The notes under the pieces are model-generated. The model saw only the letters and a list, made by a program, of their open reading frames with translations, was not told where the DNA came from and did no database searches. A program made the translations under genes and the position numbers. A DNA stretch of 64,000 nt. Origin: Pseudomonas borbori. Its GTDB lineage: Bacteria > Pseudomonadota > Gammaproteobacteria > Pseudomonadales > Pseudomonadaceae. Location of the stretch: NCBI RefSeq assembly GCF_900115555.1, contig NZ_FOWX01000027.1:19975-83974 (forward strand), written 5' to 3'. Below are positions 44,616-53,133 of the stretch, one piece after another (positions within the stretch are counted from its first letter, which is position 1; every line of letters starts with the position of its first letter).

Positions 44616-46529
44616 ATGAGCGACAAGGCAAAAGGCAACACCGAAGTATTGGAAAAAAGCGGCCTGAGTCGTCGCGGTTTCCTCGGTGCGACGGCGGCGA
44701 CTGGTGCGGCGGTTGCCGCCACGGCATTGGGTGGCGCGGTGATGAGCCGCGAAACCTGGGCGGCAGCGGTAAAGAACCCCCAGTCCAAGATCCACGTCGG
44801 CCCGGGCGAGCTGGACACCTACTACGGTTTCTGGAGCGGCGGTCATCAGGGCGAGGTACGCGTAATGGGTGTGCCGTCCATGCGCGAAATCATCCGGATT
44901 CCGGTGTTCAACCTTGACCCGGCCACCGGTTATGGCCTCACCAACGAAAGTAAACGTGTGCTGGGTGACGGTGGCAAATGGATGATTGGCGACTGCCACC
45001 ACCCACACCTGTCATTGACCGACGGTAAGCATGACGGCAAGTACCTGTTCATCAACGACAAGGCCTGCAGCCGCGTCGCACGTATCCGCCTGGATATCAT
45101 GATGACCGATAAGATCGTCACCGTGCCCAATGCGCAGGCCGTGCACGGTCTGCGTCTGCAAAAGGTGCCGTATACCAAGTACGTGTTCTGCAACGCCGAA
45201 TTCATCATTCCGCACCCAAACGACGGTCTGAATATTGCGCTGGACTCTGAAGACAGCTTTACCGTGTTCAACGCCATCGATGCCGAATCCATGGAAGTGG
45301 CCTTCCAGGTCATTGTCGACGGCAACCTGGACAACTGCGACGCCGACTACACCGGCAAATACGCCGCCTCTACCTGCTACAACTCCGAGAAGGCGTTGGA
45401 TCTGGGTGGCAGCATGCGCAACGAGCGCGACTGGGTCGTGGTATTCAATATCCCGGCGATTGAGAAAGCCATCAAGGATGGCAAGTTTGTAACCTTGGGC
45501 GACAGCAAGGTGCCCGTGGTCGAAGGTCGCAAGGCGAAGATTGGTGACACCAATACCACCCGTTATATCCCCGTACCGAAGAACCCGCACGGCTGCAATA
45601 TGTCACCGGATGGCAAGTATTTCATTGCCGCCGGCAAGTTGTCGCCAACTTGCACCATCATCTCGACCGCGCTGTTGGATGAGCTGTTTGCCGGCAAACT
45701 GAAAGACGAGCGTGATGTAGTGGTCGGCGAGCCGGAACTGGGTCTCGGCCCGCTGCACACCACCTTCGACGGTCGTGGCAATGCCTACACCACACTGTTC
45801 ATCGACAGTCAGGTGGTCAAGTGGAACATCGACGAAGCCGTTCGCTTCTACAACGGTGAGAAGGTCAACTACATCAAGCAGAAGCTCGATGTGCATTATC
45901 AGCCAGGGCACAACCATGCCACGCTGACCGAGTCCAGCGAGGCTGATGGTCAATGGCTGGTGGTGTTGAGCAAATTCTCCAAAGACCGTTTCCTACCGGT
46001 TGGCCCGCTGCATCCAGAGAACGATCAACTGATCGATATCTCCGGCGATGAAATGAAACTTGTGCACGACGGTCCAGCCTACGCAGAGCCCCATGACTGC
46101 ACCATGGCTCGCCGTGATCAGATTCGCCCCAAGAAGATTTGGGACCGAAACGACCCCTACTTCGCCGAAACCGTGAAACTGGCCGAGAAAGACGGCATCA
46201 ACCTGGAGACCGATAACAGGATTATCCGTGACGGCAATAAGGTAAGGATTTACATGGTGTCGATGGCGCCCAGCTATGGCATCAACGAGTTCACGGTCAA
46301 GCAGGGCGATGAAGTCACCATCACCATCACCAATATCGACAAGATCGAAGATCTTACCCATGGCTTCTGCATCGTCAACCAAGGCGTAACCATGGCGATC
46401 GGCCCACAACAGACGTCCTCCATCACCTTCAAACCGGAAGGTGTCGGTGTGTTCTGGTACTACTGCAACTTCTTCTGCCATGCGCTGCACATGGAAATGA
46501 ACGGCCGGATGATCGTCGAACCGGCGTAA
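44616..46529 (+). CDS. nosZ: Nitrous-oxide reductase NosZ (clade I, Tat-exported)
   Basis: The copper enzyme that reduces N2O to N2 in the periplasm, 637 residues. The Tat signal 'SRRGFLGATAATGAA' (about 18-32) marks clade I. CuZ histidine ligands lie in 'GDCHHPH', 'AQAVHGLR', 'NPHGCNM', 'GPLHTTFDG', 'GHNHATLTE' and 'AEPHDCTM'. The CuA site is in the C-terminal cupredoxin domain, 'CNFFCHALHMEM' (about 615-626). The start at 44616 has AAAGGAG upstream (44603-44609); the frame opens earlier inside nosR but without homology. All expected copper ligands appear present, so the enzyme should be functional. Confidence 0.97.
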   Translation: MSDKAKGNTEVLEKSGLSRRGFLGATAATGAAVAATALGGAVMSRETWAAAVKNPQSKIHVGPGELDTYYGFWSGGHQGEVRVMGVPSMREIIRIPVFNLDPATGYGLTNESKRVLGDGGKWMIGDCHHPHLSLTDGKHDGKYLFINDKACSRVARIRLDIMMTDKIVTVPNAQAVHGLRLQKVPYTKYVFCNAEFIIPHPNDGLNIALDSEDSFTVFNAIDAESMEVAFQVIVDGNLDNCDADYTGKYAASTCYNSEKALDLGGSMRNERDWVVVFNIPAIEKAIKDGKFVTLGDSKVPVVEGRKAKIGDTNTTRYIPVPKNPHGCNMSPDGKYFIAAGKLSPTCTIISTALLDELFAGKLKDERDVVVGEPELGLGPLHTTFDGRGNAYTTLFIDSQVVKWNIDEAVRFYNGEKVNYIKQKLDVHYQPGHNHATLTESSEADGQWLVVLSKFSKDRFLPVGPLHPENDQLIDISGDEMKLVHDGPAYAEPHDCTMARRDQIRPKKIWDRNDPYFAETVKLAEKDGINLETDNRIIRDGNKVRIYMVSMAPSYGINEFTVKQGDEVTITITNIDKIEDLTHGFCIVNQGVTMAIGPQQTSSITFKPEGVGVFWYYCNFFCHALHMEMNGRMIVEPA

Positions 46530-46609
46530 TCGGCCGCATCAGGGCACTTTCCTCGGCTGCGCCGGGGAGGTGCTTGGCGAAACGAATTGTCCGGATAGAT
46601 GAGACGTTA

Positions 46610-47932
46610 ATGAAATTTCCAGCAGTCAGACGACTTTGCCACCGAGCACCTTGGGTGCCGCTCATTCTTGCCGGTTGTGTTGTGGCGCAACCGCAACCTG
46701 TTTCAGAACTGCCGTTGGAGCCTAACGGCAATGACCAATGGCTACTTCCCGCCGGAGAGCACTTCGGTCAGTTCATCATCGACCAGCCGATGCATCTGCG
46801 TTGCGCCGCCGGTGCCGTGTTCGATGCGCAGGGCCAAGGCAATGCGCTGGAAATCGCCGCGGCTGGCGTCACGCTGGAAGGCTGCTCAATCCGCAACGCG
46901 GGCCGAAACCTTACCGAGATGGATGCGGGGATCTTCATCCGCCCCGGTGCTGACGGGACGATTGTCCGGGGTAACCGTATTGAAAGCGCCGGGTTCGGCA
47001 TATTTTCCGATGCAGCCAGTGACGTGCGCATTCTCAACAATCGGCTTCGGGGCGATGACAGCGTGCGCTCGCAGGATCGAGGTAACGGGATTCACCTGTT
47101 CCGGGCCACCGGCGCTCTCGTCTCGGGGAACGAGGTCAGCCATACCCGTGATGGCATCTTCATCGACAATTCCAACGGTAACGTTCTGGAAAACAACACC
47201 CTGCACGACCTGCGTTATGGCGTGCATTACATGTACTCGCAAAACAATCAGTTGTTGAACAACCGTACCTACCGTACCCGCACTGGCTATGCGCTCATGC
47301 AGAGCCGCATGCTGACGGTTGCCGGCAACCGATCCCGGGAGGATCAGGGCTACGGGATTCTGATGAACAACATCACCTATTCGACGCTGACCAATAACCG
47401 GGTCACCGATATCAGAGCGGCGACTACCAGTGCCGGAGGGGAAATCAAGGGTAACGAAGGCAAGGCGCTATTTATCTACAACTCACTATTCAACGCGATT
47501 GAGAACAATCATTTCCAGAACAGCACTCTGGGTATCCATCTGACCGCCGGTTCGGAAGACAACCGTATCTCGGGTAACGCCTTTGTCGGCAACCAGCAGC
47601 AGGTCAAGTACGTGGCCACTCGTACGCAGGAGTGGTCGGCCGATGGGCACGGCAACTACTGGAGCGACTACCTGGGCTGGGACCGCGACGGCGACGGTTT
47701 GGGCGATATCGCTTATGAGCCCAACGACAATATCGATCGGCTGTTGTGGCTGTATCCGCAGGTACGCCTGCTGCTGAACAGCCCGAGCATCGAAGTGCTG
47801 CGTTGGGTGCAGCGTGCCTTTCCGGTGATCAAGTCACCGGGCGTACAGGACAGCCACCCGCTGATGAAACCATCCACCAGGGTGTTGGAAACCGGGGAGC
47901 TGATGAGCACAACGCAGGGGGGCCACTCATGA
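46610..47932 (+). CDS. nosD: NosD, periplasmic copper-site maturation protein
   Basis: A beta-helix protein of about 440 residues (CASH/NosD repeats) that works with NosFY in CuZ assembly. Repeats of the 'GNxxxxxxxGI' type run through residues 110-330, for example 'IVRGNRIESAGFGIFSDAA', 'NNTLHDLRYGVHYMYSQN' and 'RISGNAFVGNQQQVKYVAT'. The N-terminal signal contains 'LILAGCVVAQ', which fits a lipobox. The ATG at 46610 leads directly into this signal; a TTG at 46574 with GGAGG upstream is an alternative adding 12 residues. Its stop overlaps the nosF start (ATGA). Confidence 0.92.
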   Translation: MKFPAVRRLCHRAPWVPLILAGCVVAQPQPVSELPLEPNGNDQWLLPAGEHFGQFIIDQPMHLRCAAGAVFDAQGQGNALEIAAAGVTLEGCSIRNAGRNLTEMDAGIFIRPGADGTIVRGNRIESAGFGIFSDAASDVRILNNRLRGDDSVRSQDRGNGIHLFRATGALVSGNEVSHTRDGIFIDNSNGNVLENNTLHDLRYGVHYMYSQNNQLLNNRTYRTRTGYALMQSRMLTVAGNRSREDQGYGILMNNITYSTLTNNRVTDIRAATTSAGGEIKGNEGKALFIYNSLFNAIENNHFQNSTLGIHLTAGSEDNRISGNAFVGNQQQVKYVATRTQEWSADGHGNYWSDYLGWDRDGDGLGDIAYEPNDNIDRLLWLYPQVRLLLNSPSIEVLRWVQRAFPVIKSPGVQDSHPLMKPSTRVLETGELMSTTQGGHS

Positions 47933-48855
47933 GTGCCGTCGAGATCCAGGGCGTCAGCCATTGTTACGGCAACATGACAGTGTTGCATGATTTGAACTTG
48001 AATCTGGGTGAAGGGGAGGTGCTGGGCCTGTTCGGCCACAACGGCGCCGGCAAGACCACGACCATGAAGCTGATCCTTGGCCTGCTGCAAGCCAGCGAGG
48101 GGCGAGTCCAGGTGCTCGGACGCGACCCACGGGCCAGCGATGTCCGCCGTCAGCTGGGCTATCTGCCGGAGAATGTGACGTTCTATTCGCAGCTCAGCGG
48201 TCGTGAGACGTTGCGTCACTTCGCTCGCCTGAAAAGCACGCCGCTGAGTCAGGTCGACGAGCTGCTCGAGCAGGTCGGCCTTGGTCACGCCGTCAATCGC
48301 CGGGTCAAAACCTATTCCAAGGGCATGCGTCAGCGTCTCGGCCTGGCCCAGGCGGTACTCGGCGAGCCACGTCTGTTGCTGCTCGACGAGCCGACGGTCG
48401 GCCTCGACCCCATCGCCACCCAGGATCTGTATCTGCTGATCGATCGCCTGCGCCAGAGCGGCACCAGCGTCATTCTTTGCTCCCATGTGCTGCCCGGCGT
48501 GGAGGCACACATCAACCGTGCGGCGATTCTCGCCAAGGGCCGCCTGCAGGCTATCGGCAGCCTCAATAAGCTGCGCAGTGAGGCGGATCTGCCGGTGCGC
48601 ATCCGTGCCAGTGGTGTCGGCCGGAGCGAATCCTGGCTGGAGCGCTGGAACACGGCGGGGCATGCGGCGCGGCGGCACGGTGAGGATGGCGTCGAGGTGG
48701 TCGCCATCAACGGCCACAAACTACCGCTGCTGCGTGAGCTGCTAGGGGAAAGCGAGCCGGACGACGTGGAGATTTACCAGCCTTCGCTGGAAGATCTGTA
48801 TCGCTATTACATGGATCGTGCCGGCGATGGCCAGGCGGCGGAGGGCCGAGCATGA
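47929..48855 (+). CDS. nosF: NosF, ABC transporter ATP-binding protein
   Basis: An ATPase of 308 residues that powers the NosDFY complex. Motifs in order: Walker A 'GHNGAGKTTTMKL' (about 39-51), the ABC signature 'YSKGMRQRLGLAQAVLG' (about 126), and Walker B 'LLLLDEPTVGLDP' (about 150). It begins in an ATGA overlap with nosD and ends in an ATGA overlap with nosY, which implies tight translational coupling. The frame extends upstream inside nosD without homology. Confidence 0.95.
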   Translation: MSAVEIQGVSHCYGNMTVLHDLNLNLGEGEVLGLFGHNGAGKTTTMKLILGLLQASEGRVQVLGRDPRASDVRRQLGYLPENVTFYSQLSGRETLRHFARLKSTPLSQVDELLEQVGLGHAVNRRVKTYSKGMRQRLGLAQAVLGEPRLLLLDEPTVGLDPIATQDLYLLIDRLRQSGTSVILCSHVLPGVEAHINRAAILAKGRLQAIGSLNKLRSEADLPVRIRASGVGRSESWLERWNTAGHAARRHGEDGVEVVAINGHKLPLLRELLGESEPDDVEIYQPSLEDLYRYYMDRAGDGQAAEGRA

Positions 48856-49679
48856 AGCAGATCTGGAATATCGCCCGCAAGGAACTCAGTGACGGCCTGC
48901 GCAACCGCTGGTTGCTAGCCATCAGCTTGTTGTTCGCGATACTGGCGGTGGGCATCGCCTGGCTCGGCGCGGCCGCTTCGGGGCAGGTGGGGTTTACCTC
49001 GATCCCGGCGACCATTGCCAGCCTGGCGAGCCTGGCTACCTTTCTGATGCCGTTGATCGCGCTGCTGCTGGCCTATGACGCCATCGTCGGCGAGGACGAG
49101 GGCGGCACCCTGATGTTGCTGCTGACCTACCCGCTGGGGCGTGGCGAGATTTTGCTCGGCAAGTTCGTCGGGCATGGGCTGATTCTCGCACTTGCCGTCC
49201 TGATCGGTTTCGGCGGCGCCGCACTGGCCATCGCCGTGCTAGTCGATGACATCGAGCTTGGTCTGCTGCTCTGGGCCTTCGCTCGCTTCATGATTTCCTC
49301 GACGCTGCTGGGCTGGGTGTTCCTGGCGTTTGCCTACGTGCTCAGCGGCAAGGTCAACGAAAAGTCCAGTGCCGCCGGCCTGGCGCTGGGTATCTGGTTC
49401 CTCTTTGTGCTGGTGTTCGATCTGCTGCTGCTGGCTCTGCTGGTGCTTAGCGAGGGCAAGTTCAGTCCCGAGCTGTTGCCCTGGCTGCTCCTGCTCAACC
49501 CCACCGATATCTACCGGCTGATCAATCTATCCGGCTTCGAGGGCGGCAGCGCCATGAGCGTGCTGTCGCTGGGCGGCGAGCTGCCGGTGCCTGGTGCGGC
49601 GCTCTGGCTGTGCCTGCTGGCTTGGGGCGGCATATCGCTGCTGCTGGCCTATGGCGTCTTCTGCCGCCGCCTGACCTGA
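48852..49679 (+). CDS. nosY: NosY, ABC transporter permease
   Basis: An ABC-2-type membrane protein of 275 residues with six hydrophobic segments, for example 'SLASLATFLMPLIALLLAYD' (about 58-77) and 'LLLALLVLSEG'. It starts 'MKQIWNIARKELSDGLRNRW' and has 'EDEGGTLMLLLTYPLGRGEI', both typical of NosY. It forms the membrane part of NosDFY, which is required for CuZ maturation. The nosL gene follows after 26 bases. Confidence 0.94.
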   Translation: MKQIWNIARKELSDGLRNRWLLAISLLFAILAVGIAWLGAAASGQVGFTSIPATIASLASLATFLMPLIALLLAYDAIVGEDEGGTLMLLLTYPLGRGEILLGKFVGHGLILALAVLIGFGGAALAIAVLVDDIELGLLLWAFARFMISSTLLGWVFLAFAYVLSGKVNEKSSAAGLALGIWFLFVLVFDLLLLALLVLSEGKFSPELLPWLLLLNPTDIYRLINLSGFEGGSAMSVLSLGGELPVPGAALWLCLLAWGGISLLLAYGVFCRRLT

Positions 49680-49705
49680 CTTTCACAGATAAAAGGAGTA
49701 CGCCT

Positions 49706-50278
49706 ATGAACGCTCTTTATCGCATCGGCGCCGGAACGCTCTTCGCCATGCTGCTCACTCTCGGTCTGGCCGGCTGTGGCGAAAGCGAGGAAGTTAAACA
49801 ATCGCTCGACCCGGTGGCTTTCCACGACAGCGACGAATGTCACGTCTGCGGCATGATCCTCGCTGACTTCCCCGGCCCCAAGGGTCAGGTAGTGGAGAAG
49901 AACGGGGTGAGGAAATTCTGTTCCACCGCCGAGATGCTCGGTTGGTGGCTGCAGCCGGAGAACCGCCTGCTCGACGTCAAACTGTATGTGCACGACATGG
50001 GCCGCAACGTCTGGGAGCACCCGGACGACAGCCACCTGATCGATGCAACCAGCGCCTACTACGTGGTTGGCACGTCACTCAAGGTTGCCATGGGTGCACC
50101 CCTGGCAACCTTCGCCAACGAGCAGACGGCTCAGCGCTTTGCCGAGGAGCATGGTGGTCGTGTGCTGCGCTTCGACGACATCGATCAGACGTTGCTGCAG
50201 AAAGCGGCGAGCATCCAGCATGGCGGCATGCCCGGGCAGATGCCCAGCGCTGAACATGACGCACAGGCAGGGCACTGA
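49706..50278 (+). CDS. nosL: NosL, copper chaperone lipoprotein for NosZ
   Basis: A lipoprotein of 190 residues that binds Cu(I) and delivers it to the NosZ maturation complex. The signal ends in the lipobox 'LGLAGCGESEE' (Cys at about 24). The metal-binding motif is 'DECHVCGMILADFPGPKG' (about 45-62) with Cys-x-x-Cys and Met. The start at 49706 is preceded by AAAAGGAG. It ends the nosRZDFYL series; no tatE or nosX follows. Confidence 0.93.
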   Translation: MNALYRIGAGTLFAMLLTLGLAGCGESEEVKQSLDPVAFHDSDECHVCGMILADFPGPKGQVVEKNGVRKFCSTAEMLGWWLQPENRLLDVKLYVHDMGRNVWEHPDDSHLIDATSAYYVVGTSLKVAMGAPLATFANEQTAQRFAEEHGGRVLRFDDIDQTLLQKAASIQHGGMPGQMPSAEHDAQAGH

Positions 50279-50486
50279 GCGCTCCACAACTCTTATCTGA
50301 GCTATAGGGCGGCCAACACAACGTTAACGCCCCCCTCGAAATAACCACACCTCAACAAATGCCCGGCCACTTCAAAAGTGCAGCGAGTGCTGAGGGTGCG
50401 TGTGTTTTCGGGGTTTTCTTACAGCTTCACTAAGCCTCGGGGCAGATTCTTTAGTCCCGACCGTGTTTCGTCCCGGAGGGGAACTC

Positions 50487-51482
50487 ATGCAACTTGTTTG
50501 TCCCGCAGGCAGCCTGCCCGCGCTCAAGGCAGCCGTCCGCCAGGGCGCCGATGCCATCTATGTTGGTTTTCGTGATGACACCAACGCACGTCACTTCGCT
50601 GGCCTCAATCTGGATGAGAAGCAGCTGCAAACCGGCCTGGAGCTGATCCGCAAGGAAGGCCGCAAACTCTTTGTGGCGGTCAACACGTACGCCCAGCCGG
50701 GCGGTTGGCAGCGCTGGCAGCGCGCGGTGGATCACGCCGCCGAGCTGGGCGTGAATGCGCTGCTCGCTGCCGACCCCGGCGTGTTGGCCTATGCCAGCAA
50801 GCGCCACCCGGATCTCAATCTGCACCTCTCGGTGCAGGGCTCGGCAACCAACGCCGCCGCCCTGAGCCTCTACCAGCAGCGCTACAACATCCGCCGTGCC
50901 GTGCTGCCCCGCGTGCTGTCGCTGGCCCAGGTGCGCCAGGTGGCGGAGAAGAGCACGGTGCCGCTGGAAGTTTTTGCCTTCGGCAGCCTGTGCATCATGG
51001 CCGAGGGACGCTGCCACCTGTCGTCCTACCTGACGGGCGAGTCGCCCAACCTGTGCGGCGTGTGCTCGCCGGCCAAGGCGGTGCGCTGGCAGGAAGATGC
51101 CGACGGTCTCAGCTCACGGCTCAATGGCGTACTCATCGACCGCTATGCCAAGGACGAGCCGGCCGGCTACCCGACCCTGTGCAAGGGCCGCTTCATGGTC
51201 AATGGCCAGCGCTTCCATGCCCTGGAGGAGCCGACTAGCCTCAATACCCTCGACCTGATTCCGCAACTGGCCGCCATAGGCATCAAGGCGGTGAAGATCG
51301 AAGGCCGCCAACGCAGCCCGGCCTACGCCGAGCAGGTCACCCGGGTTTGGCGCGCCGCGCTGGATGCCTATGCGCGTGCGCCGCAGAGCTTCAGTGTGCA
51401 GCCGCAGTGGCGTAGCGCGCTGTCGACGTTGTCCGAGGGTAGCCAGACCACCCTGGGCGCCTACCACCGTTCTTGGCAGTGA
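50487..51482 (+). CDS. ubiU: UbiU-like peptidase U32 family protein (anaerobic ubiquinone hydroxylation)
   Basis: A protein of 331 residues of the U32/YhbU family. It begins 'MQLVCPAGSLPALKAAVRQG'. Iron-sulfur cysteines are in 'CIMAEGRCHLSSYL' and 'GESPNLCGVCSPAK', with another in 'TLCKGRF', the pattern of the UbiU [4Fe-4S] site. With UbiV it carries out oxygen-independent ring hydroxylation in ubiquinone biosynthesis, using prephenate as oxygen donor in characterised systems. The start at 50487 follows GGAGGGGAACTC. The downstream partner starts 10 bases after its stop. Confidence 0.9.
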   Translation: MQLVCPAGSLPALKAAVRQGADAIYVGFRDDTNARHFAGLNLDEKQLQTGLELIRKEGRKLFVAVNTYAQPGGWQRWQRAVDHAAELGVNALLAADPGVLAYASKRHPDLNLHLSVQGSATNAAALSLYQQRYNIRRAVLPRVLSLAQVRQVAEKSTVPLEVFAFGSLCIMAEGRCHLSSYLTGESPNLCGVCSPAKAVRWQEDADGLSSRLNGVLIDRYAKDEPAGYPTLCKGRFMVNGQRFHALEEPTSLNTLDLIPQLAAIGIKAVKIEGRQRSPAYAEQVTRVWRAALDAYARAPQSFSVQPQWRSALSTLSEGSQTTLGAYHRSWQ

Positions 51483-51492
51483 GGAGTCATCG

Positions 51493-52383
51493 ATGAAACT
51501 CAGTTTAGGTCCGGTACTGTTCTACTGGACACGGGAAAAACTGCTGAACTTTTACGCCGAGATGCTCGAGCAGCCGCTGGATGTCATCTACCTGGGTGAA
51601 ACCGTGTGCTCCAAGCGTCGCGCCTTCGGTCTCGACGAGTGGCTGGGACTGGCCCGCGACCTGCGCGGCAGCAGCACGGCCGAGCTGGTGATCTCCGGCC
51701 TGACGCTGGTTGAGGCGGCCTCCGAGCTGTCCAGTCTCAAGCGCCTGTGCGACAACGGCGAATTGCTGGTGGAAGCCAACGACATGGGCGCGGTGCAGTT
51801 CCTCCGCGAGCGCAAGCTGCCCTTCGTCGCCGGGCCGGCGCTGAACGTCTACAACGGCCATGCCCTGGCGGAACTGATCGACTGCGGCATGCAACGCTGG
51901 GTGCCGCCGGTGGAGTGCTCCGGTGCGCTGATCCAGGACAGCCTAGAGCAGCTTGACAGCCTCGGCCTAAGCCGGCCGCAGGTCGAGCTGTTCGCCTACG
52001 GCCACCTGCCTCTGGCCTATTCGGCGCGTTGCTTTACCGCCCGCGCGGAGAACCGGCCCAAGGATGACTGCCAGCTCTGCTGTCAGAACTATCCCGAAGG
52101 CATTTCGCTGCTCAGCCAGGAAGGCGAGGCGCTGTTTACCATCAACGGTATCCAGACCATGTCGGCCAAGGTCAACAACCTGCTGGCCGATTACCCGCAA
52201 CTGCAGAACGTCGGCGCCGAGCTGTTGCGCCTCAGCCCGCGTGCCGAAGGCATGGCCGAGGTGATCCAGGCCTACCACACGGTGCGCCAGGGCGCGCTGC
52301 CGCCGCTGGCGGTGGAAGGCTGCAACGGCTACTGGCATGGCCGTCCCGGCATGCTCGGCGCCGAGCCGGCCTTCAAAGGCTGA
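51493..52383 (+). CDS. ubiV: UbiV-like peptidase U32 family protein (anaerobic ubiquinone hydroxylation)
   Basis: The partner of UbiU, 296 residues. It begins 'MKLSLGPVLFYWTREKLLNF' and carries Cys39 ('GETVCSKRR') plus 'ARCFTARAENRPKDDCQLCC', the cysteine set known from UbiV. It should form a UbiUV complex and hydroxylate ubiquinone precursors without oxygen. The start at 51493 follows GAGGAG. The third gene of the usual set, ubiT, is not in the window. The position after nosL links quinone supply to anaerobic respiration. Confidence 0.9.
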   Translation: MKLSLGPVLFYWTREKLLNFYAEMLEQPLDVIYLGETVCSKRRAFGLDEWLGLARDLRGSSTAELVISGLTLVEAASELSSLKRLCDNGELLVEANDMGAVQFLRERKLPFVAGPALNVYNGHALAELIDCGMQRWVPPVECSGALIQDSLEQLDSLGLSRPQVELFAYGHLPLAYSARCFTARAENRPKDDCQLCCQNYPEGISLLSQEGEALFTINGIQTMSAKVNNLLADYPQLQNVGAELLRLSPRAEGMAEVIQAYHTVRQGALPPLAVEGCNGYWHGRPGMLGAEPAFKG

Positions 52384-53133
52384 TCCGGGCCTTTGTCATC
52401 CCGGTGTTTTTCAAAGGATCAGCAATGGCTTGGGCGCGCAAACATTAGCACCACCAGAACTTATGATCGGTGCCAGTCCAGGCCTGAGGACTCACCGACC
52501 TATCGAGTGCGTTGCTGATGTCATCGAGGACAGCAAGAGGCACTCCGCCGACTTTTTGCGCGGCTCGAGTTCGTCCAAGATGACATCGAAACCATCCTGA
52601 AAATGGTTCGTGAGCATGCAAGGGAAGACGCCGCCACAGGGGCCACCAGACCGTTCACACTGGATGACGTTCCTGGCGCTAGCGTGCGACTGACCGGTGT
52701 CTCCAGGCTAGATCAGGTCAACGGTTTCTCTTCTGGTCGCGCTTTTGATCTCGTGCCGGAGGGCATGCCATCCGGCTAATGCCTGCAAAGTCCGGCATCC
52801 CAACGCATTTGAGACAGTAACCCCGCTCCGGCATCCATCTGCTGAGTTCTCAATCTTGGGCGATGACATACCTGAAAGTACGCGCTGGGACCAAAGCGGG
52901 TCTGCCCATCCACATTTGAGCGCGCTCTCGGCATACGACGCAGGGTGTGCCGATGACTATATTGATGCGAAAGGCCCCCCGGCATTTCAGCCATACGGGC
53001 TGACCCTCTTGGTGCCAATCCCCTAGTTGTCGTAAAACGAACCTTGCTGGCGTCGCCGTAAAGCTTCGAGGGCGATCAATTTAGAAATAGAGCGACCAAC
53101 GAAACAGACTCGAATTTGGCTGCTTTACCGTTA
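52384..53133. other. Gene-poor stretch with possible coding remnants
   Basis: There are 750 bases between ubiV and the MocR gene without a convincing gene. One short plus-strand frame (about 52568-52779) reads 'FVQDDIETILKMVREHARED' and later 'DLVPEGMPSG' before a stop, and another (about 52745-53026) reads 'FQPYGLTLLVPIP' at its end. They look like pieces of disrupted genes, but I cannot name the families. No start signal or known motif supports annotation. Confidence 0.35.
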
